From: Bifidobacterium boum
GTDB lineage: Bacteria > Actinomycetota > Actinomycetes > Actinomycetales > Bifidobacteriaceae
Assembly (NCBI RefSeq): GCF_000741535.1
Contig: NZ_JGYQ01000007.1
Coordinates: 372,001-436,000 of the forward strand
Length of the DNA: 64,000 nucleotides
Direction of reading: 5' to 3'
Under the pieces are notes generated by a model that saw nothing but the letters and a program-made list of their open reading frames with translations, searched no databases and was not told where the DNA came from. How positions within the stretch are numbered: position 1 is the stretch's first letter; every line of letters starts with the position of its first letter. This document shows, piece by piece, positions 52,396 to 61,869 of the stretch. A program made the translations under genes and the position numbers.

Positions 52396-55300
52396 TCAGG
52401 CGGCGGGCAAGCAGCTTGGCCCGAAGAGAATCTTGATCTCCGCGAACAGCGACGTGTCACGCTTGACCCGGAACCGGTCACCGAAGGTCAGTACTTGCGC
52501 ATCGCCCTTCTCCCCTATAATCGCCAGCTTCACCGGGCAATACCCCGGATGGTTCATGAGCACGTGGCCGAGCTGCATCACATGCTCACGGTCAAGCGCC
52601 ACCTGCGGCAGGGTGATTACCACCGGTCGAGCGTCCTCGGCGTCCAACGACGGCACTTGCATTTCAGTGGCGCGCAAACTCACCGTCTCATCACGAACCT
52701 CCACTTGGCCGCGCACCTGCACAACCTCGTCGATGGCCAGTTGCGCGGCGGCGGCTTCATACACCTTGCCGAAGAACATGCACTGGATGGAGCTTTCCAT
52801 ATCCTCCACCGTCACGATGGCCCACGGATTGCCTTTCTTGGACACGCGTCGATCCACGTTCGTGACCAAGCCGGCGATAGTGACCTGCTGGCCGTCGCCC
52901 ATGGTTTTCGCCCGATCGATCAGATGGGCGATGGACATTTCCCGCAGGTTCGCCAAAATCGCGGTCATCCCGCTCAACGGGTGGTCGGACACGTACAAGC
53001 CGAGCATTTCACGTTCGAAATTCAGCTTGGTTTTCTTATCCCACTCCTCGATGTCCGGCACCACGACCAGAGCGTCGCCCATCGTGTCGGCGCCCCCATC
53101 GTCATCATCGGCAAACAGATCAAACTGGCCTTCCGCCTGCTTGCGTTTAAGCCCGATTACCGATTCGATCGCCGTCTCATGAATCTCGTAAAGCGCCCGA
53201 CGGTTCGGGTCGATTGAATCGAACGCGCCCGCCTTAATCAAGGATTCCACCAGACGACGGTTCAACGCGGTCACCGGCACGCGACGGACGAAATCCATGA
53301 AATTCACGAATTTGCCGCGCCCCGTCTCACGCTCCGCGATGATATCCGCAACCGCCTTATCACCCACGTTGCGGATAGCGCCCAAGCCGAAACGTACGAC
53401 ATCGCCGACTGCCGAATACTCGAGCCGCGACTCGTTGACATCCGGCGGCAGTACCTTGATGCCCATGCGTCGGGCCTCGCCCAAGTACAGTGCGGTCTTG
53501 TCCTTGTTCGTGCGCTCGTTTTGCAACAGGGCGGCCATGAATTCGACCGGGTAATGCGTCTTCAGATACGCCGTCCAGTACGAAATCAACCCGTAGGCGG
53601 CGGAATGCGCCTTGTTGAACGCATACCCGGAGAACGGGACCAGGATATCCCACACCGCCTGCGCGGCCTCCATCGAATAGCCGTGCTCCTTCATGCCTTG
53701 GAAGAACGGGACTTTCTCCTTGGCCAGCACTTCGGGCTTCTTCTTACCCATCGCTCGACGCAGCACGTCCGCCTTGCCCAGCGAATACCCGGCGAGGATT
53801 CGTGCCGCCGACTGCACCTGCTCCTGGTAGACAATCAGACCGTAAGTCTCGTCCAGCACCTCCTTCAGTGGTTCAGCCACCTCCGGATGAATCGGCGTGA
53901 TCTTCTGCAACCCGTTCTTACGTTTCGCATAGTTGTTATGCGAATCCATATCCATCGGGCCAGGCCGGTACAACGCAATCAGTGCGGAAATATCGTTGAA
54001 GTTATCCGGCTTCAAGGTTTTCAGCAGCGCGCGCATACCGTCGGAATCGAGCTGGAACACGCCCAGCGTGTCGCCACGGGCGAGCAGCTCGTACGTCGGC
54101 TTGTCGTCAAGCGGGATTTTCGTATAGTCGATTGGCGCCTTGCCGTTATTGCGGATATTGGTCAGCGTGTCCCGGATTACTGTCAAGTTGGACAAGCCAA
54201 GGAAATCCATTTTCACCAAGCCGAGCGTTTCGCACGTATGGTATTCGAACGTGGTGGTGATGGTGCCGTCAGTGCGTTCCAGCAGCGGCGACGTGTCAGT
54301 GATCGGTTCGGAACCCATGATCGTCGCGCACGCGTGCACACCGGTCTGGCGGATCAGCCCTTCAATACCTTTGGCTTCCTCGGTGATGCGCTTGGCGTCC
54401 GGGTCGGCGTCATACAGTTCGCGGAACTCGCGGGCCTCTGCATACCGCTTCGACGTGGGGTCGAAAATATCATGCAGGCTCGCATCCTTGCCGTTCTTGC
54501 TGGGCGGCAGGGCTTTGGTGATGCGCTCACCCACGGAGAACTCGTAGCCCATGATACGGGCGGAGTCCTTCAACGCCTGCTTGGTTTTGATGGTGCCGTA
54601 GATCACGCATTGGGCGACTTTGTCATGCCCGTACTTGTTGGCCACGTAGTCGAGGACTTTCATACGGCCGTCGGGGTCGAAGTCGACGTCGATATCCGGC
54701 AGGGAGACGCGTTCTGGGTTGAGGAAGCGTTCGAAGATCAGACCGTGTTTGAGCGGGTCGAGTTCGGTGATGCCCATGGCGTAGGCGACCATGGAGCCTG
54801 CTGCCGAGCCGCGGCCGGGCCCGACCATTACGCCATGCGATTTCGCCCAGTTGATGTAGTCAGCGACGACAAGGAAGTAGCCGCAGAACTGCATCTGGCA
54901 GATGACGCCGCACTCGTAGTCGGCCTGTTTGAGCACTTCGATCGGCGGATTGCCGTCGTAGCGGCGTTTGAGGCCTTCATCCACATGCTTGAGGAACAGC
55001 GAGGTCTCATCCCAGCCTTCGGGGCAGTCGAAACGCGGCATGAACGCGCCGTCTTCGTGATCGTCGAAGATCACGTTGCACCGGTCGGCGATGGCGAGCG
55101 TATTGTCGCACGCTTCGGGCAGTTCTTTGAACAGGTCGCGCATTTCCTGCGCGGATTTAATGTAATAGCCGGAACCGTCGAATTTGAACCGATCCGGGTC
55201 GTCGAGCCTGGAGCCGGAGTTGATGCACAGCATCGCGTCCTGTGCGTCGCGGTCCGCTTCATGCACGTAATGGGAGTCGTTGGTGGCGAGCAGCGGGGCG

Positions 55301-55977
55301 TTCAGCTTCTTGGCGATGGTGAGCAGGTCTTTGGTGACGCGCTTCTCGATTTCCAAGCCGTGATCCATGAGCTCAATATAGAAGCTGTCTTTGCCGAAAA
55401 TATCCTGCATCTCACCGGCGGCACGCAGGGCTTCGTCGAATTGCCCGAGCCGCAGACGCGTCTGGATGATGCCCGAAGGGCAGCCTGACGAGCAGATGAC
55501 GCCCTTGTGGTAACGCTGGAGCACTTCCTTGTCCATACGCGGGTAGCGCATGACGCGACCCTCAAGATTGGCGACGGACGAGGCTTTTATGAGGTTGACG
55601 AGCCCCTCGTCGTTCTCCGCCCACAGGGTCAAGTGGGTGATCAGACCGCCGCCGGAAACGTCGTCAGGATTGCGTTCGTGATGCGGTTGCGGCACCCAGC
55701 TGGTGTCCCAGGAGACGCGGGTTTTGTCCTGACGCGCGGTTTCCGGTGTCACATACGCTTCGATGCCTATGATCGGCTTGATGCCCTGATCGACCGCGTT
55801 GCGCCACAGCTCATAGGCGCCATGCATATTGCCGTGGTCGGTGATGCCGACAGCCGGCATGCCAAGCTCTTTGACACGCTTGACCAGATCCGGGATTTTC
55901 GAAGCACCATCAAGCAGTGAATAATGCGTGTGGTTGTGCAGTTGAACGAAGTTTCCGGAATCAGTCATGCCGTCCAT
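52396..55977 (-). CDS. dnaE: DNA polymerase III alpha subunit
   Basis: The replicative polymerase subunit, 1193 residues. HNHTHYSLLDGASKIPD begins the N-terminal PHP domain, followed by the polymerase core with GPGRGSAAGS near residue 388 and the catalytic aspartates in SLPDIDVDFDPDGRM near 427-441 and, further, SGYAFNKAHSAAYG. The middle/fingers, beta-clamp-type motif QFDLFADDD and an OB-fold region follow. I chose ATG 55977 (MDGMTDSGN); an ATG at 55968 also fits. The open frame continues upstream only into rluD. Catalytic residues look intact. Confidence 0.95.
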   Translation of the reverse strand: MDGMTDSGNFVQLHNHTHYSLLDGASKIPDLVKRVKELGMPAVGITDHGNMHGAYELWRNAVDQGIKPIIGIEAYVTPETARQDKTRVSWDTSWVPQPHHERNPDDVSGGGLITHLTLWAENDEGLVNLIKASSVANLEGRVMRYPRMDKEVLQRYHKGVICSSGCPSGIIQTRLRLGQFDEALRAAGEMQDIFGKDSFYIELMDHGLEIEKRVTKDLLTIAKKLNAPLLATNDSHYVHEADRDAQDAMLCINSGSRLDDPDRFKFDGSGYYIKSAQEMRDLFKELPEACDNTLAIADRCNVIFDDHEDGAFMPRFDCPEGWDETSLFLKHVDEGLKRRYDGNPPIEVLKQADYECGVICQMQFCGYFLVVADYINWAKSHGVMVGPGRGSAAGSMVAYAMGITELDPLKHGLIFERFLNPERVSLPDIDVDFDPDGRMKVLDYVANKYGHDKVAQCVIYGTIKTKQALKDSARIMGYEFSVGERITKALPPSKNGKDASLHDIFDPTSKRYAEAREFRELYDADPDAKRITEEAKGIEGLIRQTGVHACATIMGSEPITDTSPLLERTDGTITTTFEYHTCETLGLVKMDFLGLSNLTVIRDTLTNIRNNGKAPIDYTKIPLDDKPTYELLARGDTLGVFQLDSDGMRALLKTLKPDNFNDISALIALYRPGPMDMDSHNNYAKRKNGLQKITPIHPEVAEPLKEVLDETYGLIVYQEQVQSAARILAGYSLGKADVLRRAMGKKKPEVLAKEKVPFFQGMKEHGYSMEAAQAVWDILVPFSGYAFNKAHSAAYGLISYWTAYLKTHYPVEFMAALLQNERTNKDKTALYLGEARRMGIKVLPPDVNESRLEYSAVGDVVRFGLGAIRNVGDKAVADIIAERETGRGKFVNFMDFVRRVPVTALNRRLVESLIKAGAFDSIDPNRRALYEIHETAIESVIGLKRKQAEGQFDLFADDDDGGADTMGDALVVVPDIEEWDKKTKLNFEREMLGLYVSDHPLSGMTAILANLREMSIAHLIDRAKTMGDGQQVTIAGLVTNVDRRVSKKGNPWAIVTVEDMESSIQCMFFGKVYEAAAAQLAIDEVVQVRGQVEVRDETVSLRATEMQVPSLDAEDARPVVITLPQVALDREHVMQLGHVLMNHPGYCPVKLAIIGEKGDAQVLTFGDRFRVKRDTSLFAEIKILFGPSCLPAA

Positions 55978-55978
55978 G

Positions 55979-56920
55979 CTAACCAAGCGAGTTGACCGGC
56001 GGCGTGGCGTGCTTGGCTTCCAGCGAATCCAACGCGTGTTGCAGATCCGCGGGATAATGCGACTTGACGGTTGTCCACACGCGGGTGCGCGGATGGCGGA
56101 ATTCCAGCTGCATGGCGTGCAGCCACTGGCGTTCAAGCCCCAGCTCTTTCGCCATCACCGGATTGGCGCCGTACATCGGGTCGCCCACCAGGGGGTGGCC
56201 GATGGACGAGAAGTGGACGCGAATCTGATGAGTACGGCCGGTTTCAAGATTGATCTTCACCAACGTCGCTTCGCCGAAACGTTCGAGCACATCCCAATGG
56301 GTGATGGCTTCCTTGCCGGTGGGGGTCACGGTGAACCGGAAGTCGGAGACTTTCGCCCGCCCAATCGGCGCTTCAATCGTCGCTTTGTCTTCTTTCAAAT
56401 TGCCTTGGACAAGCGCGTGATAGGTTTTCACGACCTCATGTCCGGCGAATTGCCGGCGCATCTCCTTATACGCGAGGTCGGATTTGCATACGAGCATAAG
56501 CCCGCTGGTGCCGACATCAAGCCGACTGACGATACCCTGCCGTCCGGCCGCACCCATGGATGTGATGTGTACGCCGCGTTGCAGGAGGCTGCCGAGCACG
56601 GTCGGGCCGGTCCACCCGGCGGACGCGTGGGCGGCGACACCGACGGGCTTGTCAACGACAACGACGTCGTCATCCTCATAGACGACGGCCATGTCTTCGG
56701 CTACCGGTTCCGGTTCCACGCGCTCCTCGGCGATATCGAATTCGACGATATCGCCGTCCATCAGGATGCTTGATTTCGCCATGTCACGGTTGAAGCCGCG
56801 CACCTGGTTGGTTTCAACCAGTTCGGCGGCTTTCGCGCGGGAAATACCGAGCATTTTGGAGACGGCGACATCGAATCGTTTGCCGATCAGCGCGTCTGGG
56901 GCGGGGGCGATGCGGCTCAT
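55979..56920 (-). CDS. rluD: Pseudouridine synthase, RluA/RluD family
   Basis: Converts uridines in 23S rRNA to pseudouridine. The 313-residue product has an N-terminal S4 RNA-binding domain (GKRFDVAVSKMLGISRAKAA) and the RluA-type catalytic segment GIVSRLDVGTSGLMLVCKS with the catalytic Asp. It ends one base before the dnaE ATG and its start overlaps the lspA 3' end by 4 bp, so the operon lspA-rluD-dnaE is tightly packed. The exact target uridines cannot be read. Confidence 0.9.
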   Translation of the reverse strand: MSRIAPAPDALIGKRFDVAVSKMLGISRAKAAELVETNQVRGFNRDMAKSSILMDGDIVEFDIAEERVEPEPVAEDMAVVYEDDDVVVVDKPVGVAAHASAGWTGPTVLGSLLQRGVHITSMGAAGRQGIVSRLDVGTSGLMLVCKSDLAYKEMRRQFAGHEVVKTYHALVQGNLKEDKATIEAPIGRAKVSDFRFTVTPTGKEAITHWDVLERFGEATLVKINLETGRTHQIRVHFSSIGHPLVGDPMYGANPVMAKELGLERQWLHAMQLEFRHPRTRVWTTVKSHYPADLQHALDSLEAKHATPPVNSLG

Positions 56921-57495
56921 CGGTCCTCACTCCCCCGGCTGTTCACCCCGCGATCATGGTCCTGAGCGTTCTGATCGGCGTTCTCATCCGCGATATCCGA
57001 GGCGTGTCGGAACGGAACACCCCGCAGCACGAGCACAACCGCGTAGACGCCGGCGACGCACAAGAAAATATCCGCGACATTACCGACCGACCAGCCGTAA
57101 TCGATGAAATCCACGACCTTGCCGTTCAGGAAACCATCCGCGTAAGCGATACGGTCAATCACGTTGCCTGCCGCACCACCGAATGTGATGCCCAACATCA
57201 CCGCCCATTCCACCGAATCAGTTACAGCTGATGCGACAGCCAGCAGTATGCACACCACAATCGCGGCCAGCGCGATAATCCAGGTGTGCCCCGATGCGAA
57301 GCCCAATGACGCTCCCGGATTATGCACGAGAACAAAGTTCAGCAAACGCGGAATCACCTCAACGGTGCGCCCGTCTGCCAATGCCTGTTTCGCCCACGCC
57401 TTGCTCCCCTGATCAAGGATGAGCACGATGATTGCCGCTACGGCAAAGACGGCCACGTACAAACGACGTGGCCGTCTTGTTGCTAGGTTGTTCAT
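56917..57495 (-). CDS. lspA: Lipoprotein signal peptidase
   Basis: Cleaves lipobox signal peptides after diacylglycerylation, in the membrane. The 192-residue protein has four hydrophobic segments. NPGASLGF and GGAAGNVIDRI carry the family pattern, with the catalytic Asp in NVIDR and the second in GNVADIFLC. The ATG 57495 is chosen; upstream TTG (57504) gives three more residues. Its C-terminal 30 residues form a highly polar Asp/Asn-rich tail, which is longer than usual. Confidence 0.93.
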   Translation of the reverse strand: MNNLATRRPRRLYVAVFAVAAIIVLILDQGSKAWAKQALADGRTVEVIPRLLNFVLVHNPGASLGFASGHTWIIALAAIVVCILLAVASAVTDSVEWAVMLGITFGGAAGNVIDRIAYADGFLNGKVVDFIDYGWSVGNVADIFLCVAGVYAVVLVLRGVPFRHASDIADENADQNAQDHDRGVNSRGSEDR

Positions 57496-57536
57496 AGAAC
57501 CCAAACCTGACGAACCTGTACCAGTGTCAGCTGCGC

Positions 57537-58937
57537 TCAGTGCTTGCGCGGGCCGGACTGGGACTGGTCCACCTTGCTGTACGCGTTCGAATCGGACACC
57601 TGGTTCATCAGCTGGCCGAGGAAATCGGTGAGCCGCGTACGGTATTCAGTTTCGAACTGCTTGAGACCTTGGATGTTGCCTTCGATGACCTTCACCTGGT
57701 TCTCGAGCTCGCCGCGAACCTGCTTGGCGTAATTGTCGGCACCAGTACGGGTCTTGTTGTCGTAATCGGCGGCACGACGCTGGACTTCAGCCTCGTAGTT
57801 GTCCGCCTCTTCACGCTTGTTCTTGGCGTACAGGTCAGCATCCTGACGGGTCTTGACGGAGTAGCCGTCAGCTTCGGCATGCACACGCTTGTTGTACTCG
57901 TCGGCGTCAGCACGGGCACCCTTGCTGTAATCGTCAGCCTCGGTGCGGGTGCGGCTGGAGTAGTCGTTCGCCTTAGTGACGAGCTCCTCATACTTGGCTT
58001 GGCTGGCTTCGGTGATTTCCTTGGCCTTCGCCTTGCCCTTGTCAACGTACTGGTCATGCAGCTGCATGGCGAGGGTGAGCATTGCGGTGGCGCGTTCAGG
58101 CTCGCTGGACGCACCCTGCGCAGCGCCGGCGATCTTCTGCAGGCTGCCGGTTTCAGTGCTCGGCTCGACCTTCTCAATCTGCGTGCGCAGCTTGTTCTCG
58201 CGTTCGCGGGACTCTTCGAGCTGACGCTGCAGGTCCTTGACCTGATTACCGGCCTGCTGCTGGACTGCCAGCTGCTGACGGGCGGTGGCCAGCTCACGGC
58301 TGAGGTTTTCGGTGTCTGCGCGGAACTCGTCGCGTTCACGCGTGACGGCGGCCAACTGAGCGGCGACATCCTTGTTACCGGATTCCTTAGCGGCCTGCGC
58401 GGTCAGCTGGTCAACCTGAGCGCTGAGACGTTCAAGCTGGGTCTTGAGCTGAGTGTTTTGAGCCTTAAGCTGCTCAGTCTGGGCCTTCGCCTGCTCATTC
58501 TGCGAACGCAGCTGGTTGCTTTGAGCGATGAGCTGCTCGTTCTGGCGCTTGAACTGATCATTCTGCGATGCGAGCGCACGATTGTTCTCTTCGGCCTTGC
58601 TCAGATCGGCTGTGGCCTTCGCGGCCTTCTCAGCATCGGCAGCATTGCCGGCAGGAGTTGCGGGAGCCGCAGCAGCGGAAGCTTTGAGTCCAGCGTTTTC
58701 CTTCTTGAGCGCTTCAATCTGGTTGTTCAGCTCAGAAATCTTGGCGTTGAGATTCGCCACATCTTGCCCAAGCGGCTGCGTGGCGGGGCCATTCTGCATC
58801 GCCTGCTTGCCGAGAGCCTCCACGGTCTCGGTTACCTGGTCAAGGAAGTCATCGACCTCGTCAACGTCATAGCCTTCCTTGAAGCGTACCGTTTGGAAGG
58901 TATGCTCCCTAATATCTTTAGGCGTCAAAAGAGCCAT
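57537..58937 (-). CDS. DivIVA/Wag31-type polar growth protein
   Basis: A 466-residue coiled-coil protein that binds curved membranes at cell poles or septa. The first ~50 residues carry the DivIVA head: TPKDIREHTFQTVRFKEGYD and VDEVDDFLDQVTE, a membrane-binding signature. Residues 60-340 are a very long coiled coil, including a 7-residue repeat of LxxQNxQ type (QNDQFKRQNEQLIAQSNQLR). The C-terminal third has an 11-12-residue repeat of the form ADxYxxxxRxE (EADDYSKGARADADEYNKRV). Start ATG 58937 has GAGGTGGAG upstream. lspA follows 42 bp later. Longer than Wag31 (~260), so the coiled coil has expanded. Confidence 0.9.
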   Translation of the reverse strand: MALLTPKDIREHTFQTVRFKEGYDVDEVDDFLDQVTETVEALGKQAMQNGPATQPLGQDVANLNAKISELNNQIEALKKENAGLKASAAAAPATPAGNAADAEKAAKATADLSKAEENNRALASQNDQFKRQNEQLIAQSNQLRSQNEQAKAQTEQLKAQNTQLKTQLERLSAQVDQLTAQAAKESGNKDVAAQLAAVTRERDEFRADTENLSRELATARQQLAVQQQAGNQVKDLQRQLEESRERENKLRTQIEKVEPSTETGSLQKIAGAAQGASSEPERATAMLTLAMQLHDQYVDKGKAKAKEITEASQAKYEELVTKANDYSSRTRTEADDYSKGARADADEYNKRVHAEADGYSVKTRQDADLYAKNKREEADNYEAEVQRRAADYDNKTRTGADNYAKQVRGELENQVKVIEGNIQGLKQFETEYRTRLTDFLGQLMNQVSDSNAYSKVDQSQSGPRKH

Positions 58938-59496
58938 AAATCTCCACCTCGCTTTGAGTAATGCCCTCGCTGTGACGGTATCTATACCGATGCTAGCACG
59001 ACCTCCATGCATTTCTGACCGTTTTCGGAGTCTTTTTTACGTGTCACGTTTGATGTTATGGCGACAGGCGACTTGCGGCAGCTGCTTGCGACATCTGCTT
59101 GCGGCTGGATGATATCCGATTGCACAGATGCCGGCGTATGCTTCCCGAGGCGATCGGAACGTTACGTGCAGGCAGGACGCCAACGCATATCATCCCGGTT
59201 TACGTGGGAGATTATCGCGATTATGCCGATCCGCGGGAAAACTCCCAGCGGCAGGATTATGCGATCCGCATGATTTCAACGATGTGATTGGGAGTTCTTG
59301 CGAAACACCGTTGGATTGTGCAGTTGTCCCGGGAGATCACCATCGTGTCGGCGGATTCGGCGTTTTTCTCCCGCATCCGGCGGGAATCCGGAGCCCATAG
59401 AATAGTCCCCCCTCCCCGAGACTCACCGACACCCTGCCTGTGACGCTCGGGCGGGCAGGTTACGCACCGGAACACACCAAGACGGAATCGGTAGGG
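58938..59496. other. 559-bp gap between divIVA and yggT
   Basis: I find no supported gene. A small palindrome CGGTATCTATACCG at 58977-58990 lies in the divIVA leader and could be part of its promoter. The 62-codon plus-strand frame at 59099-59287 has no recognisable domain. Confidence 0.5.
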
Positions 59497-59799
59497 TCAG
59501 ATCAGCACTTGGAGGATGACCAGCACGAAGTACAGCACCATGAAACTCAGGTCGAAAGCGATCGGCCCCATTTGCAGCGGCGGGATATACCGGCGCAGCC
59601 ATCTGAGCGGCGGCTCGGTCAGATCATAGATGACGTTGATGATGTCGGCGACTACACCGCTCGGCCGCCAGCGCGGGGCGAGCATGAACGCCCAGTCAAG
59701 AATCATGCGAATGAACAGAACAGTGATATACGCACCAATAGCCCAATCGATAATTCGGAAAACGATGGCAACCGCAGAGGAAATCATAGGGGTAAGCAT
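59497..59799 (-). CDS. YggT family membrane protein
   Basis: A 100-residue, two-helix membrane protein (FRIIDWAIGAYITVLFIRMI and FDLSFMVLYFVLVILQVLI flank YDLTEPPLRWLRRYIPP). The YGGT domain is usual next to sepF and divIVA in Gram-positive bacteria, where it supports division or membrane integrity. Start ATG 59799 follows CCTCCTGC. A hairpin lies between it and sepF. Confidence 0.88.
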   Translation of the reverse strand: MLTPMISSAVAIVFRIIDWAIGAYITVLFIRMILDWAFMLAPRWRPSGVVADIINVIYDLTEPPLRWLRRYIPPLQMGPIAFDLSFMVLYFVLVILQVLI

Positions 59800-59804
59800 A
59801 GCAG

Positions 59805-59840
59805 GAGGGCTTCGGTGATTTCGCGCTCACCGAAGCCCTC
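59805..59840 (-). terminator. Hairpin between sepF and yggT
   Basis: GAGGGCTTCGGTGA (59805-59818) pairs perfectly with TCACCGAAGCCCTC (59827-59840), 14 bp. On the minus strand it is followed by CTGCTATGC without a U-tract, so it may attenuate rather than fully stop transcription into yggT. Confidence 0.7.
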
Positions 59841-59910
59841 CGCAACGTGATATCCCGTACGCTGCCGGCATCAGGAGACAGGTGCGCCAGCGGACAGGCC
59901 TATCAGTCGG

Positions 59911-60393
59911 TCAGTCGTTGAACAGGTCGCGTCCCGCCGCCTTCGATTCCGGTTCCTCAACCTTGATGTTGATTTGCGCTGGGCTGAGCAGGAATACGCG
60001 TGGCGTCACACGTTCGATGGAACCGCGCACGCCGAACACCACACCGGCGGAGAAATCGACGATGCGATACGCGATGGCTTCCGGTACACCGGTGAGGTTC
60101 AGCACCACGGGAACGCCGTCGCGAATCGCGCGACCCACCATTTGCGCGTCATCGTAGGTTTTCGGGTGAATCGTCGTGATGCGATTGACACGGTTCGGGA
60201 ACGGGTTCGCTCCCCTGCTCGCGGCGGATGCCGCTTGGCTTGTGGGTTGCGACGACGACATGGGTGCGACCGTGTGATCCGAGTCGAACTTGGATTCCTT
60301 GTCGTCATCCGTCTGCTCAAGCAGATCATCATCGTCGTCGACCACGTCGGACATGCCCAGATAGGACATCGCGTTCTTCATGAACCCAGCCAT
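59911..60393 (-). CDS. sepF: SepF, FtsZ membrane anchor
   Basis: Anchors FtsZ filaments to the membrane at the division site. The 160-residue protein starts with an amphipathic membrane-binding segment (MAGFMKNAMSYLGM), an acidic Asp/Glu linker, and the SepF domain (TIHPKTYDDAQMVGRAIRDG; RIVDFSAGVVFGVRGSIERV; FLLSPAQINI). AAAAGGAG lies upstream of ATG 60393. It directly follows ftsZ on the same strand, as in most Gram-positive genomes. No ftsA is present, so SepF is likely the main anchor. Confidence 0.94.
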   Translation of the reverse strand: MAGFMKNAMSYLGMSDVVDDDDDLLEQTDDDKESKFDSDHTVAPMSSSQPTSQAASAASRGANPFPNRVNRITTIHPKTYDDAQMVGRAIRDGVPVVLNLTGVPEAIAYRIVDFSAGVVFGVRGSIERVTPRVFLLSPAQINIKVEEPESKAAGRDLFND

Positions 60394-60428
60394 CTCAGCT
60401 CCTTTTGCTTACTCGTGCCGTATGCTGC

Positions 60429-61751
60429 TCACCGAAGGAAATCAGGGATGTCAAGATCGCCTGCCGGATCGTTCGGCGCAATGACCTGGTGTTCGGTGGT
60501 CGCATCTCCATCGTTATTGTAGCCGCTGTTGGCGTAACCATAGGTTTGCGGATTCGGCGTCTGCTGTGGAGCCTGCTGGGGAATGTACGGCGCTGCCGGA
60601 CGCTGCGGTTGGGCGGCGGCAGGATTCTGCGCACCGGCGTCGATCAGGTTGCCGCTCGGTGTCGGGTTCGTAGACGCGGTTGACACCGGTTGAGCGGAAA
60701 CCGCTGCGGCATTGGAGGTGTCTGCTGCGGAAGCGGTGGAAAGGTCAGCGGCTGCTGCGGAAGCGGCCGCGGCTTCAGCCTCCTTGACGGTCTTGTCGAA
60801 GCCTGCGGCGATGACGGTGACCTTCACTTCGTCGCCATAGGCGTCGTCAAGGGAAAGACCCCAAATAATCTGGGCTTCCGGGTGGATGGCCTTCTGGACC
60901 AGTGCGACGGCGTTCTTCGCTTCGAGCAGACCGAAGTCGGTCGGACCGGCGATATTGACCAATGCGCCTTGCGCGCCTTCGATGCTTTCCTCGAGCAACG
61001 GCGAGCTGATGGCGATTTCCGCCGCTTGGGTGGCGCGATCCTCTCCACGTGCGGAACCGATGCCGAACAGCGCGGTTCCTGCGCCACGCAAAATGGTGGT
61101 GACATCGGAGAAGTCCACATGGATGTAAGGATTGTTCGTCATCAGGTCGGTGATGCCCTGCACACCGGCGAGTAATGCGGTATCTGCGGTTCTGAACGCA
61201 TCAACGATGCCGATGGACTTATCTGAAAGCTCAAGCAGACGGTCGTTCGGAATGACGATGATCGCATCGACTTCTTTGCGCAGGTTCTCGATGCCAAGTT
61301 CCGCGGAAGCTTCGCGCCGCGGGCCTTCAAAGCTGAACGGTTTGGTGACGACGGCGATGGTCAGCGCGCCCTGCTGCTTTGCGGCACGCGCGACAATCGG
61401 GCTGGCACCCGTACCGGTGCCGCCACCCTCTCCGCAGGTCACGAAAACCATGTCCGAACCCTTCAAGGCTTCCTCGATATCGGACTGGTGGTCCTGTGCG
61501 GCTTTGGCGCCCTTCTCCGGATCTGCGCCTGCGCCAAGCCCACGGCTTGTAGCATCGGTGAGTGCAATCTTGATGTCGGCATCTGAACGCATCAGATCTT
61601 TCGCATCAGTGTTGATGGCCACGAATTCAACGTTTTGCAGACCTTCAGCAATCATTCGGTTGACAGCATTGCCACCGGCTCCGCCAACCCCCACAACCTT
61701 GATGTTGGTCTTATCGTTGAAATTGTCTGTTTGGGCAATCTCGCTCACCAT
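60429..61751 (-). CDS. ftsZ: Cell division protein FtsZ
   Basis: The tubulin-like GTPase that forms the Z ring. The 440-residue protein has IKVVGVGGAGGNAVNRMI, the tubulin signature GEGGGTGTGASPIVA near 109-123 (with GEGGGTGTG rather than the common GMGGGTGTG), ITKP-type loops, and NNPYIHVDF. The C-terminal conserved peptide is DLDIPDFLR after a Pro/Gln/Ala-rich linker. AGGAGA lies upstream of ATG 61751. ftsZ is 34 kb away from ftsQ, in a different operon from the dcw cluster. Confidence 0.96.
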   Translation of the reverse strand: MVSEIAQTDNFNDKTNIKVVGVGGAGGNAVNRMIAEGLQNVEFVAINTDAKDLMRSDADIKIALTDATSRGLGAGADPEKGAKAAQDHQSDIEEALKGSDMVFVTCGEGGGTGTGASPIVARAAKQQGALTIAVVTKPFSFEGPRREASAELGIENLRKEVDAIIVIPNDRLLELSDKSIGIVDAFRTADTALLAGVQGITDLMTNNPYIHVDFSDVTTILRGAGTALFGIGSARGEDRATQAAEIAISSPLLEESIEGAQGALVNIAGPTDFGLLEAKNAVALVQKAIHPEAQIIWGLSLDDAYGDEVKVTVIAAGFDKTVKEAEAAAASAAAADLSTASAADTSNAAAVSAQPVSTASTNPTPSGNLIDAGAQNPAAAQPQRPAAPYIPQQAPQQTPNPQTYGYANSGYNNDGDATTEHQVIAPNDPAGDLDIPDFLR

Positions 61752-61869
61752 TGTCTCCTGTCACTTACGGTTATGCTCAACTGTAGCGCAAAACCAGTAG
61801 AACATACGTTATTTCTCGGTATGTACCGCGATTTGTTCACGTGTCGCAAACACGCCGCCAATCATCCCG

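Noticed and set aside
53521..55488. 655-codon plus-strand frame opposite dnaE
   Set aside because: Antisense shadow of dnaE; no motif or ribosome binding site.
57540..58961. 473-codon plus-strand frame opposite divIVA
   Set aside because: Leu/Val-rich complement of the Gln/Glu-rich coiled-coil gene; not protein-like.
59099..59287. 62-codon plus-strand frame in the divIVA-yggT gap
   Set aside because: No Shine-Dalgarno, no recognisable domain, no conserved context.
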